From contig PQKR01000001.1 in the NCBI GenBank assembly GCA_002918705.1, positions 310,001 through 374,000 of the forward strand: DNA of 64,000 nucleotides, written 5' to 3'. How positions within the stretch are numbered: position 1 is the stretch's first letter; the number at the start of each line of letters is the position of its first letter. The position numbers and the translations under genes are program-made. The notes beneath the pieces were generated by a model, which was not told the DNA's origin, made no database searches, and saw nothing but the letters and a program-made list of their open reading frames with translations. This stretch comes from Escherichia sp. ESNIH1 (GTDB lineage: Bacteria > Pseudomonadota > Gammaproteobacteria > Enterobacterales > Enterobacteriaceae). Below are positions 28,688-40,207 of the stretch, one piece after another.

Positions 28688-29920
28688 TCAGTAGAGCAGG
28701 CGCGCGCGGATGGTACCCGCAATGCCCTTCATGCTCTGCAGCGCTTTCTGCGCCACCTCTTCTTCCGCTTCGATATCGATCACCACGTAGCCCATCTGCG
28801 GCGTCGTTTGCAGATACTGGGCAGCAATGTTGACCCCCTGCTCGGCAAAGATCTGGTTGATGGCGGTCAGCACGCCAGGGCGGTTCTCATGAATATGCAG
28901 CAGACGACGGCCGCCGTGCAGCGGCAGGGATACTTCCGGGAAGTTCACGGCAGAGAGCGTGGAGCCGTTGTCTGAATATTTCGCCAGCTTGCCCGCCACT
29001 TCGAGGCCGATGTTCTCCTGCGCTTCCTGCGTAGAGCCGCCGATGTGCGGGGTCAGAATGACGTTGTCGAACTCACAGAGCGGAGACTCAAACGGATCGC
29101 TGTTGGTCGCCGGCTCGGTCGGGAAGACGTCGATAGCCGCGCCCGCCAGGTGCTTGTTACGCAGCGCGTCGCACAGGGCCGGGATATCGACAACCGTGCC
29201 GCGTGCGGCGTTGATCAGCAGCGAGCCGGGCTTCATCAGGGCCAGCTCTTCGACGCCGATCATGTTCTTTGTTGAGGCGTTTTCCGGCACGTGCAGGCTC
29301 ACCACGTCGCTCATGTTCAGCAGGTCAGAGAGGTGCTGAACCTGGGTCGCATTGCCCAGCGGCAGCTTGCTTTCGATATCGTAGAAGAAGACGTTCATCC
29401 CCAGCGACTCCGCCAGAATGCCCAGCTGGGTGCCGATATGGCCGTAGCCGATAATACCGAGCTTCTTGCCACGCGCTTCATAGGAGCCCGCGGCAAGCTT
29501 GTTCCAGACGCCGCGATGCGCCTTGGCGTTCGCTTCCGGAATGCCGCGCATCAGCAGCAGCAGCTCGCCGATCACCAGCTCCGCCACCGAGCGGGTGTTG
29601 GAGAACGGGGCGTTGAATACCGGTACGCCGCGTTTGGCGGCCGCGTTGAGGTCAACCTGGTTGGTGCCGATGCAGAAGCAGCCGACGGCGACCAGCTTCT
29701 CTGCGGCAGCAAAAATCTCTTCCGTCAGATGGGTTCGGGAACGCAGGCCGATGAAATGGGCATCACGGATCGACTCTTTCAGCTGGGCGCTGTCCAGCGC
29801 ACCCTTGTGATATTCGATATTGGTGTAACCCGCCGCACGAAGGCTATCCAGCGCTTTCTGGTGTACGCCTTCGACCAGCAGAAACTTAATTTTGTCTTTT
29901 TCCAGTGATACTTTTGCCAT
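28688..29920 (-). CDS. serA: D-3-phosphoglycerate dehydrogenase
   Basis: A 410-residue enzyme that catalyses the first step of serine synthesis (3-phosphoglycerate to 3-phosphohydroxypyruvate). The Rossmann motif reads 'GIIGYGHIGTQLGILAESLG'. Catalytic Arg (in 'LINAARGTVVDI'), Glu and His ('LTPHIGGSTQEAQENIG') are present. The C-terminal ACT domain ('ENRPGVLTAINQIFAEQGVN') binds serine for feedback inhibition. The ATG at 29920 gives the E. coli length. It lies 256 bp downstream of rpiA with its own promoter. Confidence 0.98.
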   Translation of the reverse strand: MAKVSLEKDKIKFLLVEGVHQKALDSLRAAGYTNIEYHKGALDSAQLKESIRDAHFIGLRSRTHLTEEIFAAAEKLVAVGCFCIGTNQVDLNAAAKRGVPVFNAPFSNTRSVAELVIGELLLLMRGIPEANAKAHRGVWNKLAAGSYEARGKKLGIIGYGHIGTQLGILAESLGMNVFFYDIESKLPLGNATQVQHLSDLLNMSDVVSLHVPENASTKNMIGVEELALMKPGSLLINAARGTVVDIPALCDALRNKHLAGAAIDVFPTEPATNSDPFESPLCEFDNVILTPHIGGSTQEAQENIGLEVAGKLAKYSDNGSTLSAVNFPEVSLPLHGGRRLLHIHENRPGVLTAINQIFAEQGVNIAAQYLQTTPQMGYVVIDIEAEEEVAQKALQSMKGIAGTIRARLLY

Positions 29921-30175
29921 TTCCCCGACCCTGTTATTTTCTAAATCAATGTGTGTTCGCTTTAGCCAACATATCAAAAAAAACTATTGCGGCAATATGA
30001 ACGTTTGCGTCGGCGGTATGAAGAAAAGTCACGCAGCGAAGTTTGGCAGAGGAAAATGCTGGCAGATTGGCGAAACGGCGGCAGGATCGCCAGCGGCTGG
30101 CTGAAAACGTGACACAAGTCACCAAATTCAGCCAGGGAAAATTTTTTTCAACGGCAAGAGCGGCTTGCCGTCAGA

Positions 30176-30835
30176 TCATTTTACGATAGTTTTCACCCCG
30201 TCGGCGGTGCCAATCAGCGCCACATCCGCGCCACGGTTGGCGAACAGCCCGACGGTCACTACGCCTGGAATGCCGTTGATCGCATTTTCCAGCGCCACAG
30301 GATCGATAATCTCCAGGCCGTGCACGTCGAGGATCACGTTACCGTTGTCGGTCACTACGCCCTGGCGGTATTCCGGACGGCCGCCCAGCTTCACCAGCTG
30401 GCGGGCAACGGCGCTGCGGGCCATAGGAATAACTTCTACCGGCAGCGGGAAGTTGCCCAGTATGGCGACCTCTTTTGACGCATCAGCAATACAGATAAAC
30501 TTATCCGCCACGGAGGCGATGATTTTTTCGCGAGTCAGCGCCGCGCCGCCGCCTTTGATCATCTGCATCTGGCCGTTGATCTCATCCGCACCGTCCACGT
30601 AAACGCCAAGACGATCGACTTCATTGAGATCGAACACGGTGATGCCAAGGGATTTCAGCTTCTCGGTGGAGGCGTCAGAGCTGGAGACTGCCCCTTCAAT
30701 CTGCCCCTTCATCGTGCCCAGCGCATCGATAAAGTGCGCCGCCGTTGAACCGGTGCCAACCCCAACAATGGTGCCTGGCTCAACGTAGTTTAGCGCCGCC
30801 CAGCCTACTGCTTTTTTTAGTTCATCCTGCGTCAT
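30176..30835 (-). CDS. rpiA: Ribose-5-phosphate isomerase A
   Basis: A 219-residue enzyme interconverting ribose-5-P and ribulose-5-P in the pentose phosphate pathway; same length as E. coli. Motifs: '[16 protein letters not shown]', '[10 protein letters not shown]', '[19 protein letters not shown]' with the catalytic Asp and Lys. The ATG at 30835 (MTQDELKK) is the orthologous start. It diverges from argP. Confidence 0.98.
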   Translation of the reverse strand: MTQDELKKAVGWAALNYVEPGTIVGVGTGSTAAHFIDALGTMKGQIEGAVSSSDASTEKLKSLGITVFDLNEVDRLGVYVDGADEINGQMQMIKGGGAALTREKIIASVADKFICIADASKEVAILGNFPLPVEVIPMARSAVARQLVKLGGRPEYRQGVVTDNGNVILDVHGLEIIDPVALENAINGIPGVVTVGLFANRGADVALIGTADGVKTIVK

Positions 30836-31010
30836 GATCGTTTGCCTGTGGTGTGGAGACTCAGCGCGCATTATAAGGCATCGATCGTTAAAATGTCCCT
30901 GTGATCCATGTCACAACTCTAAGTGAAAACCGCAGGCGTGCATTTCGTCTGTATCGAACGAAAATTTATGTCATAGTGCTGTTAATCACACTTTGGAGCA
31001 TCTCTTAGCA

Positions 31011-31904
31011 ATGAAACGTCCGGACTACAGAACACTACAGGCGCTTGATGCGGTCATTCGTGAACGCGGGTTCGAGCGTGCCGCGCAAAAACTGTGTATT
31101 ACCCAGTCCGCCGTCTCACAACGTATCAAACAGCTGGAAAATATGTTCGGCCAGCCGCTGCTGGTTCGCACCGTGCCGCCGCGTCCGACCGAGCAGGGCC
31201 AGAAGCTGCTGGCGCTGCTGCGTCAGGTTGAGCTGTTAGAAGATGAGTGGCTGGGGGATGAGCAGACCGGCTCGACGCCGCTGCTGCTCTCCCTGGCGGT
31301 CAACGCCGACAGCCTGGCGACCTGGCTGCTGCCCGCGCTGGCGCCGGTGCTGGTCGACTCACCGATCCGCCTGAATCTGCAGGTGGAAGATGAGACCCGG
31401 ACCCAGGAGCGTCTGCGCCGGGGTGAAGTGGTCGGGGCAGTCAGTATCCAGTCCCAGGCGCTGCCAAGCTGCCTGGTGGATCGGCTCGGCGCCCTCGACT
31501 ATCTGTTTGTGGGCTCAAAAGCTTTTGCCGAACGCTACTTCCCCAACGGCGTTACCCGCTCGGCGCTGCTGAAGGCGCCGGCGGTGGCGTTTGACCATCT
31601 CGACGACATGCATCAGGCCTTTTTGCAGCAGAACTTTGACCTGCCGCCGGGCAGCGTACCGTGCCATATTGTTAACTCGTCCGAAGCCTTTGTGCAGCTG
31701 GCGCGTCAGGGGACGACCTGCTGCATGATCCCGCACCTGCAGATCGAGCGCGAGCTGGACAGCGGCGAGCTGATTGACCTGACCCCGGGCCTGTTCCAGC
31801 GCCGGATGCTCTTCTGGCACCGCTTCGCGCCGGAGAGCCGCATGATGCGCAACGTCACCGAAGCGCTGCTGGCCCACGGTCGCCGTGTGCTGCGTCAGGA
31901 TTAA
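31011..31904 (+). CDS. argP: LysR-type regulator ArgP (IciA)
   Basis: A 297-residue LysR-family regulator that activates the arginine exporter argO with arginine and responds to lysine. An N-terminal winged HTH ('[20 protein letters not shown]') and an effector-binding domain are present. The sequence is close to E. coli ArgP over its whole length. The ATG at 31011 is the orthologous start. Its known target argO lies about 8 kb away in this window. Confidence 0.98.
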   Translation: MKRPDYRTLQALDAVIRERGFERAAQKLCITQSAVSQRIKQLENMFGQPLLVRTVPPRPTEQGQKLLALLRQVELLEDEWLGDEQTGSTPLLLSLAVNADSLATWLLPALAPVLVDSPIRLNLQVEDETRTQERLRRGEVVGAVSIQSQALPSCLVDRLGALDYLFVGSKAFAERYFPNGVTRSALLKAPAVAFDHLDDMHQAFLQQNFDLPPGSVPCHIVNSSEAFVQLARQGTTCCMIPHLQIERELDSGELIDLTPGLFQRRMLFWHRFAPESRMMRNVTEALLAHGRRVLRQD

Positions 31905-32137
31905 CGTCTCCCTCCCCTGCGCGCGTTGCAGGGGCATCTTGTCTCCCTCGCGTTAAAATCTTTGCAACCGCCCGCAAAAATTCACAAATCAGACGATAAA
32001 AAATGACGTCCGCCACGCTCTTTTTTGCTGGCGACAGGGAATAAAAAAAAGCTCAGCATATTTGTAAATCATCAGACAACTCAGGGCCTTAACGATGCCC
32101 TGCGGTGTTGTTTTGCAAAAATTCTGAGGGCTGTGGA

Positions 32138-34282
32138 ATGGCTAACAGGCTGGATTGGGAGAAGCTGGCAAACAGAGAGTTAAGCCGGCGGGAACAGACG
32201 GTTGAGGCGCTGGTGTGCCATACCGCTGAAGGTATTGATGTGAAACCGCTCTATACCGAGGAGGACTTGCAGGGTCTGGAGGTTACTGGCTCGCTCCCCG
32301 GCCTGGCGCCCTTCGTGCGCGGTCCTCGCGCCACCATGTATACCGCCCAGCCCTGGACCATCCGCCAGTACGCGGGCTTTTCCACCGCCAGGGAGTCTAA
32401 TGCCTTCTACCGCCGCAACCTGGCGGCCGGGCAGAAAGGTCTCTCCGTGGCATTTGATCTCGCCACCCATCGCGGCTACGACTCCGATAACCCACGCGTG
32501 GCGGGCGACGTGGGGAAAGCCGGTGTGGCCATCGATACCGTGGAAGATATGAAGGTGCTGTTCGGCCAGATCCCGCTGGATAAGATGTCGGTCTCGATGA
32601 CCATGAACGGCGCGGTGCTGCCTGTCATGGCGTTCTATATTGTCGCCGCCGAGGAGCAGGGCGTTAACCCCGCGCAGCTTACCGGCACCATTCAGAACGA
32701 TATCTTAAAAGAGTACCTCTGCCGCAATACCTATATCTATCCGCCTAAACCCTCCATGCGCATCATCTCCGATATCATCGCCTGGTGCTCGCAGCATATG
32801 CCGCGCTTTAACACCATCAGCATCAGCGGCTACCACATGGGAGAGGCGGGTGCGAACTGCGTCCAGCAGGTGGCGTTTACCCTTGCCGACGGGATTGAGT
32901 ATATCCGCGCGGCGCTGGCCGCCGGGTTGAAAATCGATGAGTTCGCCCCCCGGCTGTCGTTTTTCTTTGGCATTGGCATGGATCTGTTTATGAACGTCGC
33001 CATGCTGCGTGCAGCGCGCTACCTGTGGAGTGAAGCGGTGAGCGCCTTTGGCGCCAAAGATGCCAAATCGCTGGCGCTGCGCACGCACTGCCAAACATCC
33101 GGCTGGAGCCTGACCGAGCAGGATCCCTATAACAACATTATCCGCACCACCATTGAAGCGCTCGGCGCGACCCTCGGCGGCACCCAGTCTCTGCACACCA
33201 ACGCCTTTGACGAAGCGCTCGGCCTGCCAACGGACTTCTCCGCGCGCATCGCCCGTAATACGCAGATCGTCCTGCAGGAGGAGTCGGGGATATGCCGCAC
33301 CGTCGATCCGCTGGCAGGCTCCTACTATGTTGAATCCCTGACCGACCGGATCGTCAAGGAGGCCCGGGCGATTATGCAGCAGGTCGACGAGGTAGGCGGG
33401 ATGGCTCGAGCCATTGAAATCGGCCTGCCGAAACGGATGATTGAAGAGGCCGCTGCGCGGGAGCAGTCGCTGATCGATCAGGGGAAACGGGTGATTGTCG
33501 GCGTCAATAAATACCGGCTCGATAAAGAAGCGGAAACCCCGGTGCTGGATATCGATAACGTGAAGGTGCGCAACGAGCAGATCGCGCAGCTCAATCAGAT
33601 CCGCGCCACGCGCGACGGCGCAGCGGTGCAGGCTGCGCTCAACGCTCTGCATCAGGCGGCGTTGCATGACGGCAATCTGCTCGATGCCGCCATTGTGGCC
33701 GCCCGGGCGCGGGCTACGCTGGGCGAAATCTCCGACGCTCTGGAGGCCGCTTTTGACCGTTACCTGGTGCCGAGCCAGTGCGTGACCGGCGTTATTGCGC
33801 AAAGCTATCACCAGAGAGAAAAAGAGGCCGCCGACTTTGACGCCATCCTCGCGCAAACGGCGCTATTTTACGAAGAGCATGGCCGTCGCCCGCGCATCCT
33901 GATTGCCAAAATGGGTCAGGATGGTCATGACCGGGGGGCCAAGGTGATCGCCAGCGCCTACTCGGATCTGGGCTTTGATGTCGATCTTAGTCCCATGTTC
34001 TCTACGCCTGATGAGATTGCCCGCCTGGCGGTAGAGAACGACGTCCACGTTATCGGTGCCTCCTCACTGGCGGCAGGCCATAAAACGCTGATCCCAGAGC
34101 TGATTGACGCGCTAAAAGCCTTTGGACGGGAGGACATTTGTGTTGTGGCGGGTGGGGTCATTCCGCCGCAGGATTACGCTTTCCTCTTCGAACGCGGCGT
34201 AGCGGCCATCTATGGCCCCGGCACGCCGATGCTGACCAGCGTACGCGACGTGCTCGCTAAAATTGGCCGCCAGCATGATTAA
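32138..34282 (+). CDS. scpA: Methylmalonyl-CoA mutase, large subunit type
   Basis: A 714-residue adenosylcobalamin enzyme that isomerises succinyl-CoA to methylmalonyl-CoA; same length as E. coli Sbm. The N-terminal TIM barrel ('[18 protein letters not shown]', '[17 protein letters not shown]') carries the CoA-binding site. The C-terminal cobalamin domain has the DxHxxG motif ('[17 protein letters not shown]') with the cobalt-binding His. It starts the scpA-argK-scpB-scpC operon; argK overlaps its end by 8 nt. The ATG at 32138 is chosen by homology. Confidence 0.98.
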   Translation: MANRLDWEKLANRELSRREQTVEALVCHTAEGIDVKPLYTEEDLQGLEVTGSLPGLAPFVRGPRATMYTAQPWTIRQYAGFSTARESNAFYRRNLAAGQKGLSVAFDLATHRGYDSDNPRVAGDVGKAGVAIDTVEDMKVLFGQIPLDKMSVSMTMNGAVLPVMAFYIVAAEEQGVNPAQLTGTIQNDILKEYLCRNTYIYPPKPSMRIISDIIAWCSQHMPRFNTISISGYHMGEAGANCVQQVAFTLADGIEYIRAALAAGLKIDEFAPRLSFFFGIGMDLFMNVAMLRAARYLWSEAVSAFGAKDAKSLALRTHCQTSGWSLTEQDPYNNIIRTTIEALGATLGGTQSLHTNAFDEALGLPTDFSARIARNTQIVLQEESGICRTVDPLAGSYYVESLTDRIVKEARAIMQQVDEVGGMARAIEIGLPKRMIEEAAAREQSLIDQGKRVIVGVNKYRLDKEAETPVLDIDNVKVRNEQIAQLNQIRATRDGAAVQAALNALHQAALHDGNLLDAAIVAARARATLGEISDALEAAFDRYLVPSQCVTGVIAQSYHQREKEAADFDAILAQTALFYEEHGRRPRILIAKMGQDGHDRGAKVIASAYSDLGFDVDLSPMFSTPDEIARLAVENDVHVIGASSLAAGHKTLIPELIDALKAFGREDICVVAGGVIPPQDYAFLFERGVAAIYGPGTPMLTSVRDVLAKIGRQHD

Positions 34283-35270
34283 CGACGCAACGCTGACAAG
34301 CTACGTAGCGCGGATCAGGCTTGGCGATCGCGTGGCGCTGGCGCAGGCGATGACGCTGCTGGAGAGCAGCCATCCGCGTCATCAGGCGCTCAGCGCCAAG
34401 CTGCTCGATACCCTCATGCCCGATACGGGCAACGCCCTTCGTCTTGGCATTACCGGTACGCCAGGGGCAGGCAAGAGCACCTTTCTCGACGCTTTCGGCA
34501 TGCTGCTGGTTGGCGAAGGCCATCGCGTTGCGGTCATTGCCGTCGATCCCAGCAGCCCGGTAAGCGGCGGCAGTATTCTGGGGGATAAAACCCGCATGAG
34601 CGCCCTCTCCCGCTCCAGCGACGCTTTTATCCGCCCGGTTCCCTCCGGCGGCTACGCGGGTGGTACCAGCCAGCGCGCCCGCGAACTGATCCTGCTGGCG
34701 GAGGCCGCAGGTTACGACGTGGTGATGGTAGAAACCGTCGGCGTCGGCCAGTCCGAAACGGAGGTTGCCAACATGGTGGACTGCTTTATCTCGCTACAAA
34801 TCGCAGGCGGCGGCGATGAGCTACAGGGGATCAAGAAGGGCATCATGGAGATGGCCGATCTTATCGTTATCAACAAAGATGACGGCGATAACCGGCAAAA
34901 CGTTGCTGCGACCCGGCAGATGTACCAGAGCGCGCTGCATATTATCCGGCGGAAGTATCCTCAGTGGCAACCGCAGGTGCTGAGCTGTAGCGCTCAGGAG
35001 AAGCGCGGCATTGACGCTGTGTGGCAGAGCATCAACGCCTTTTACGCCACGCTCTCACACAGCGGTGAGCTGGCCGCCCTGCGTCAGAGGCAGGCCATCG
35101 CGTGGCTGCATCAGCAAAGTGAAGATGCGCTCCTGCGCCTGGTGTTTACCCAGCCTGAGTTTGCCGATGCTTACCAGCAGACAGAGCAGGCCGTTGCGCA
35201 AAACCTGCTCTCCCCCCGGGCTGGCATGGCGCGGATCCAGCAGTTTATGCAACGCCGTTTTCATATTTAA
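34275..35270 (+). CDS. argK: MeaB-type GTPase chaperone for methylmalonyl-CoA mutase
   Basis: A 331-residue G3E-family GTPase (ArgK/YgfD, MeaB) that protects and reloads the mutase with cobalamin. Walker A '[15 protein letters not shown]', '[21 protein letters not shown]', '[20 protein letters not shown]' and the NKxD motif (INKDDGDN) are intact. The old 'arginine kinase' label is a misnomer. The ATG at 34275 overlaps scpA by 8 nt, coupling synthesis of the two partners. Confidence 0.97.
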   Translation: MINDATLTSYVARIRLGDRVALAQAMTLLESSHPRHQALSAKLLDTLMPDTGNALRLGITGTPGAGKSTFLDAFGMLLVGEGHRVAVIAVDPSSPVSGGSILGDKTRMSALSRSSDAFIRPVPSGGYAGGTSQRARELILLAEAAGYDVVMVETVGVGQSETEVANMVDCFISLQIAGGGDELQGIKKGIMEMADLIVINKDDGDNRQNVAATRQMYQSALHIIRRKYPQWQPQVLSCSAQEKRGIDAVWQSINAFYATLSHSGELAALRQRQAIAWLHQQSEDALLRLVFTQPEFADAYQQTEQAVAQNLLSPRAGMARIQQFMQRRFHI

Positions 35271-35282
35271 GGGAATATAACT

Positions 35283-36068
35283 ATGTCGTATCAGTATGTG
35301 AATGTCCTGATCGCCAACCGCGTGGGCATCATTGAATTTAACTATGCTCGCAAGCTCAACGCGCTGAGCAAGGTCTTTATCGACGATCTGCTCCAGGCGC
35401 TGCACGATCTTAACAATGCCGACATCCGCTGCGTGATCCTGCGCGCGCCCGCAGGATCAAAAGTCTTCTCCGCCGGACATGATATTCATGAGCTGCCTGC
35501 CGGGCGACGCGATCCGCTCTCCTACGACGATCCGCTGCGGCAGATCGCCCGCACAATCCAAAAGTATCCCAAACCGGTGATCTCTATGGTCGAGGGCAGC
35601 GTGTGGGGCGGTGCGTTTGAGATGATCATGAGCTCCGACATTATTGTCGCCGCCAGCACCTCAACCTTCTCCATGACGCCGGTCAATCTTGGCGTCCCCT
35701 ACAACCTGGTGGGGATCCATAACCTGACGCGGGATGCCGGTTTCCACATCGTTAAAGAGCTGATCTTCACCGCCTCGCCAATCACTGCCCAGCGTGCGCT
35801 GGCGGTGGGCATTCTCAACCATGTGGTCGACGCCGCAGAGCTGGAGGATTTCACCCTGCAGTTGGCGCACACTATCTCCGAGAAGGCTCCACTGGCTATA
35901 GCAGTGATCAAAGAGGAGCTTCGCGTGCTCGGTGAAGCGCACACCATGAACTCAGACGAGTTTGAACGTATCCAGGGCATGCGGCGCGAAGTGTATGACA
36001 GCCACGACTACCAGGAGGGGATGAACGCCTTTCTGGAAAAACGTAAACCGGTATTTATTGGCCGTTAA
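35283..36068 (+). CDS. scpB: Methylmalonyl-CoA decarboxylase
   Basis: A 261-residue crotonase-fold enzyme that decarboxylates methylmalonyl-CoA to propionyl-CoA. The oxyanion segments 'VFSAGHDIHELPAG' and 'MVEGSVWGGAFEMIMSSDII' are typical; length equals E. coli YgfG. It sits between argK (12 nt) and scpC (24 nt) in the succinate-to-propionate operon. Confidence 0.97.
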   Translation: MSYQYVNVLIANRVGIIEFNYARKLNALSKVFIDDLLQALHDLNNADIRCVILRAPAGSKVFSAGHDIHELPAGRRDPLSYDDPLRQIARTIQKYPKPVISMVEGSVWGGAFEMIMSSDIIVAASTSTFSMTPVNLGVPYNLVGIHNLTRDAGFHIVKELIFTASPITAQRALAVGILNHVVDAAELEDFTLQLAHTISEKAPLAIAVIKEELRVLGEAHTMNSDEFERIQGMRREVYDSHDYQEGMNAFLEKRKPVFIGR

Positions 36069-36092
36069 ACAGAGCGGGATAAGGAGCGGCAT

Positions 36093-37577
36093 ATGCAATC
36101 TGCTTTCCCAAGGATGAGCGCTGACGAGGCGGCGGAATTTATTCATCACGATGATATGGTAGCCTTCAGCGGTTTTACCCCTGCCGGCTCACCGAAAGCG
36201 CTGCCCATTGCCATTGCCCAGCGAGCCGTCAATTTCCATCAACGGCAGCAGGCATTCCAGATCCGCCTGCTAACCGGGGCATCAATCGGGGCCGATGCCG
36301 ACGATGCGCTGGCCGATGCCGACGCGGTGGCCTGGCGTGCCCCCTACCAGACCGCACCGGCTCTGCGGGAGAAGATCAACCGGGGCCAGGTGAACTTCGT
36401 CGATCTCCATTTGAGCGAAGTGGCGCAGATGGTTAACTACGGCTTTTTCGGGCCGATCGATGTGGCGGTGATCGAAGCCAGCCGGGTAGCAGATGACGGC
36501 CGCATCTGGCTTACCAGCGGTATTGGCAACGCGCCCACCTGGCTGCATAACGCCAGGCGAGTCATTATTGAACTCAATCGCTACCACTCCCCACGTGTGG
36601 CAGAGCTGGCGGATATTGTGATGCCGGGTCTGCCGCCACGGCGCAACAGCGTACCGATTTTTCATACGCTGGATCGCATTGGCACGCAGTATGTGCAGAT
36701 CGACCCGGCAAAGATTGTCGCCATTGTCGAGACCGAACTGCCCGATGCTGGCAACGCGCTGGAAAGGGCGAATCCGGTAAGTCAGCAGATCGCCGATAAC
36801 GTCGTAGCATTCCTGTTGAACGAGATGGCGCTTGGCCGCCTGCCGCCGGAGTTTTTACCGCTGCAAAGCGGCGTGGGCAACATCAACAATGCGGTGATGG
36901 CACGGTTGGGGGAAAACAGCGATATCCCACCGTTTATGATGTACTCCGAAGTCCTGCAGGAGTCGGTGGTGCATCTGCTGGAGAGCGGAAAGATCGCCGG
37001 AGCGAGCGCCTCCAGCCTGACGGTTTCCCGCGCCTCGCTGGAGAAGATTTACGACAATATAGACTTCTTCGCCAGCCGTATTGTGCTGCGCCCGCAGGAG
37101 ATTTCGAATAATCCGGAGATCATTCGTCGTCTGGGGGTAATCGCACTAAACGTTGGGTTAGAGTTTGATATCTACGGCCACGCTAACTCGACCCACGTTG
37201 CTGGCGTCACCTTGATGAACGGTATCGGCGGCAGCGCCGACTTCGAACGTAACGCGTATCTGTCGATCTTTATGGCGCCCTCCACCGCTAAAGCGGGAAA
37301 GATCTCCACCATTGTGCCGATGTGTAGCCATGTCGATCACAGTGAACACAGCGTCAAAGTCATTGTGACCGAGCAGGGCGTCGCCGATTTGCGCGGGCTG
37401 TCACCGCTGCAGCGGGCGCAGGCCATTATTGATAACTGCGCGCACCCGCTCTATCGCGACTGTCTACACCGCTACCTTAGTAATGCACCGGGGGGGCATC
37501 TACGTCACGATCTGGAACACGCCTTCGATCTGCATAGAAATTTGATTGCCTGCGGATCGATGCTTGGCGAGAGTTAG
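36093..37577 (+). CDS. scpC: Propionyl-CoA:succinate CoA-transferase
   Basis: A 494-residue class I acetyl-CoA hydrolase/transferase family enzyme that moves CoA from propionyl-CoA to succinate, closing the scp cycle. It shows the family features 'GSPKALPIAIAQRA', 'LQSGVGNINNAVMARLGE' and 'VTEQGVADLRGLSPLQRAQ'. The 3' end overlaps the convergent ygfI stop by 4 bp. E. coli YgfH is 492 residues. Confidence 0.97.
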   Translation: MQSAFPRMSADEAAEFIHHDDMVAFSGFTPAGSPKALPIAIAQRAVNFHQRQQAFQIRLLTGASIGADADDALADADAVAWRAPYQTAPALREKINRGQVNFVDLHLSEVAQMVNYGFFGPIDVAVIEASRVADDGRIWLTSGIGNAPTWLHNARRVIIELNRYHSPRVAELADIVMPGLPPRRNSVPIFHTLDRIGTQYVQIDPAKIVAIVETELPDAGNALERANPVSQQIADNVVAFLLNEMALGRLPPEFLPLQSGVGNINNAVMARLGENSDIPPFMMYSEVLQESVVHLLESGKIAGASASSLTVSRASLEKIYDNIDFFASRIVLRPQEISNNPEIIRRLGVIALNVGLEFDIYGHANSTHVAGVTLMNGIGGSADFERNAYLSIFMAPSTAKAGKISTIVPMCSHVDHSEHSVKVIVTEQGVADLRGLSPLQRAQAIIDNCAHPLYRDCLHRYLSNAPGGHLRHDLEHAFDLHRNLIACGSMLGES

Positions 37578-38464
37578 CCTCCCTCGCGATCGTCGGCGAT
37601 GCGCTGGATCATCGTCGACGTTGCGCGATGATGCCTGAGGGAGTAGAGGTACTCGCGCATATACATCGGTTGATGTGGCGCATCGAAATACTTTAGCGTC
37701 GCAGGGTTAACCAGCCGCCATGCAAAGTGCGGGATCACCGTCAGAAACTGACCGCGCTCTACCGCACTGATTTTTGCCATAAAACTATATGGCCGATAGA
37801 TAATGGTGGGATGGATACCGCAGGGGCGCATGTAACCATCCAGCAGGGATTCAAAATTCGCCCGGTTTTGAAAGCGCATTTGCAGCCAGGGCAATTCGCT
37901 CAGCAGCTCTGCTGGCTGCCGCTCCTCATACTGTCGCGATACCAGAAAGCCCAGCCGCAGCGGAGCGAGTTCGTTGACCGCTAAATTCTCCAGGTTAACC
38001 AGGCGCTGGGATACCTGTTGAGGGGAGATAATAAAATCGAGCCGACGATCGAGCAGATCGTCAATCACCGCATTTTCACTGAACTCAAAGGGCTGCACGG
38101 TGATGCCGTCGTATTTATCGCTCAGGCTGATAAGTTGGTCAAAGATGATCGTTGGGTAGGTATTGTCGATCCCCAGTACGATATTTCTCTTACTGGCTGC
38201 CCGATGGCCGATCTCATTATCGATTGCCGCCAGCCGCTGATAGATTGGAAACAGCTTCTGATAAAGCTCCTGCCCGGCTTTGTTAAGGCTGATGCTGTTA
38301 TCTTTGCGGTTGAACAGCGCATAGCCTATCTGCGCTTCCAGCGCGGCGATACTTTTACCAAACGGCGAGGCGGTCATGTGGATCTTCGCTGCCGCCTTCA
38401 CAATGCTGTTGGTCTGCGCCAGTAGTATAAAGTTGCGCATCTTTTTTGAGATAAAAATGTCCAT
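37574..38464 (-). CDS. ygfI: LysR-type regulator YgfI
   Basis: A 296-residue LysR-family transcriptional regulator with an N-terminal HTH ('NSIVKAAAKIHMTASPFGKSI') and an effector domain. It is convergent with scpC, overlapping it by 4 bp, as in E. coli, and is a candidate regulator of the scp operon, although a LysR regulator usually diverges from its target. The ligand is unknown. E. coli YgfI is 298 residues. Confidence 0.92.
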   Translation of the reverse strand: MDIFISKKMRNFILLAQTNSIVKAAAKIHMTASPFGKSIAALEAQIGYALFNRKDNSISLNKAGQELYQKLFPIYQRLAAIDNEIGHRAASKRNIVLGIDNTYPTIIFDQLISLSDKYDGITVQPFEFSENAVIDDLLDRRLDFIISPQQVSQRLVNLENLAVNELAPLRLGFLVSRQYEERQPAELLSELPWLQMRFQNRANFESLLDGYMRPCGIHPTIIYRPYSFMAKISAVERGQFLTVIPHFAWRLVNPATLKYFDAPHQPMYMREYLYSLRHHRATSTMIQRIADDREGG

Positions 38465-38591
38465 CGCTTCCTCCCTTTAGCCAAGGCTATATTCCCCCGC
38501 CAGGCAAAAATAGAGATCGCAACGGTCACAATTTTACAGATGTACACATAAAGCAGAGTGTGGCTCCGCTGATGCGGAGCCAAAAGAGAGG

Positions 38592-39368
38592 TTACTGCGC
38601 GGCAGGCGCAGATTGCGCAGGTGCTGATTGCGCTGGCTGGGCAGGCTGAGAAGCATTGCCCGCCTGCGGTTGCAGTTCAAACACCACGTCAACCTGATCG
38701 TCAAACTGGATCGTTGGCTGCTCGTAGGTCTCCTGAGCCGATGCCGTTGCTGCGTCCGCCTTCATCATCCGCACCATTGGGGTCGGCTGATAGTTAGAGA
38801 CGTGGTAGCGCACACTGTATACTGGCCCCAGCGTGGCTTTAAAGCCCGCTGCAAGCTGCCCGGCCTGACGCACCGCGTCATCGATTGCCGCTTTACGCGC
38901 CTTGTCTTTATAGGCTTCCGGTTGCGCAACGCCCAGCGTAACCGCACGGATCTCATTCAGCCCTGCCTTCAGCGCGCCATCCAGCAGCGAGTTAAGCTTA
39001 TCCAGCTCGCGCAGCGTTACCTCTACCGTACGCACCGCCCGGTAACCTTTCAAAATGCTTTTGCCATTCTGGTAGTCATAATCCGGTTGGGTACGCAGGT
39101 TAGCGGAGTTGATGTCCTTCTTCGCTACGCCGTTCTGCTCAAGGAAGCTCAGGTATTGCGCAACGCGATCGTCGGCCTGCTTCTTCGCCGATGCGGCATC
39201 TTTTGCTGCAACATTCACTTCAATCGCCAGAGTGGCGATATCCGGCACGGCATCAACGCTCGCCGTACCTGAGGTGACAATATGCGGGCCGTTTGGCAGC
39301 TCATTTGCCTGAACCGACAGCGCACCTAATCCAACTAATGCCGCAAGGGCCATCACTTTGAACTTCAC
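38592..39368 (-). CDS. yggE: Periplasmic SIMPL-domain protein YggE
   Basis: A 258-residue exported protein of the SIMPL/DUF541 family, linked to oxidative stress protection in E. coli. A signal peptide ends near VQANE. The SIMPL domain follows ('LPNGPHIVTSGTASVDAVPD', 'YDYQNGKSILKGYRAVRTVE'). The C-terminus has an extended Pro/Ala/Gln-rich tail (repeats of AQPAQSAPAQ) longer than in E. coli (246 residues). The start is a GTG at 39368 behind GGAG, giving the orthologous VKFKVMAL N-terminus. Confidence 0.94.
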   Translation of the reverse strand: MKFKVMALAALVGLGALSVQANELPNGPHIVTSGTASVDAVPDIATLAIEVNVAAKDAASAKKQADDRVAQYLSFLEQNGVAKKDINSANLRTQPDYDYQNGKSILKGYRAVRTVEVTLRELDKLNSLLDGALKAGLNEIRAVTLGVAQPEAYKDKARKAAIDDAVRQAGQLAAGFKATLGPVYSVRYHVSNYQPTPMVRMMKADAATASAQETYEQPTIQFDDQVDVVFELQPQAGNASQPAQPAQSAPAQSAPAAQ

Positions 39369-39473
39369 CGTAGCTTCTCCTTGTCTGAATATTCGCCGCG
39401 GACGCGGACGTTTGGCTGCAAGCTTAACGTTTCCGGCCCGGTTGTCCATCGGACTTAACCTGATAACGCTGCT

Positions 39474-40103
39474 CTACAGCACCTGCAAATGATGAATACC
39501 TTCCTTCGCCAGCTGAAACGCAATAAACCACATGATCACGCCGACGACAACGTTAATAATACGTTGCGCCTTAGCGGTACGCAGCCGTGGCGCAAGCCAG
39601 GCTGCCAACAGCGCCAGGCCAAAAAACCAGATAAACGAGGCGCTGATCGTCCCGAGCGCAAACCAGCGCTTCGGCTCTGCCGCCAGCTGCCCACCCAGAC
39701 TACCGAGCACCACAAAGGTGTCGAGATAGACATGAGGGTTGAGCCAGGTCACGGCCAGCATGGTCACGATAATTCGCCAGCGTCCCTGTTTTAACACTTC
39801 CGCATTAGCCAGCTCAAGCTGCTGGCTAAACGCCGTTTTCAATGCACCAAAGCCGTACCAGAGCAGAAACGCTACGCCCCCCCAGGTGACCAGCGCCATG
39901 AGCCACGGCGACTGCATCAGCACCGCGCTGCCTCCAAAAATCCCGGCACAAATCAGAATAAGATCGCTGAGAGCGCACAGCCCGGCTACCATCAGCGGAT
40001 ATTGACGGCGAATGCCTTGATTCATTACAAACGCGTTTTGCGGACCCAGCGGCAAAATCATCGCCGCGCCTAAAGCAAGTCCTTGAAAATAATAACTTAA
40101 CAC
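39474..40103 (-). CDS. argO: Arginine exporter ArgO
   Basis: A 209-residue LysE-superfamily inner-membrane exporter of arginine and canavanine. About six hydrophobic helices; the signature '[20 protein letters not shown]' at the N-terminus and '[16 protein letters not shown]' in the middle. The start is a GTG at 40103. In E. coli ArgP activates this gene, and argP is in this window; the ArgP site should lie in 40104-40207, but I could not define it. Confidence 0.97.
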   Translation of the reverse strand: MLSYYFQGLALGAAMILPLGPQNAFVMNQGIRRQYPLMVAGLCALSDLILICAGIFGGSAVLMQSPWLMALVTWGGVAFLLWYGFGALKTAFSQQLELANAEVLKQGRWRIIVTMLAVTWLNPHVYLDTFVVLGSLGGQLAAEPKRWFALGTISASFIWFFGLALLAAWLAPRLRTAKAQRIINVVVGVIMWFIAFQLAKEGIHHLQVL

Positions 40104-40207
40104 TGTAACTGCCTCTACCCGATCGTTAATGGTGGAGACTATACCGTGCGCTTATTATAAGCGGAAATTTAAAATTCTAATCAGTAATCAGGAATGCTAA
40201 TAAGAAG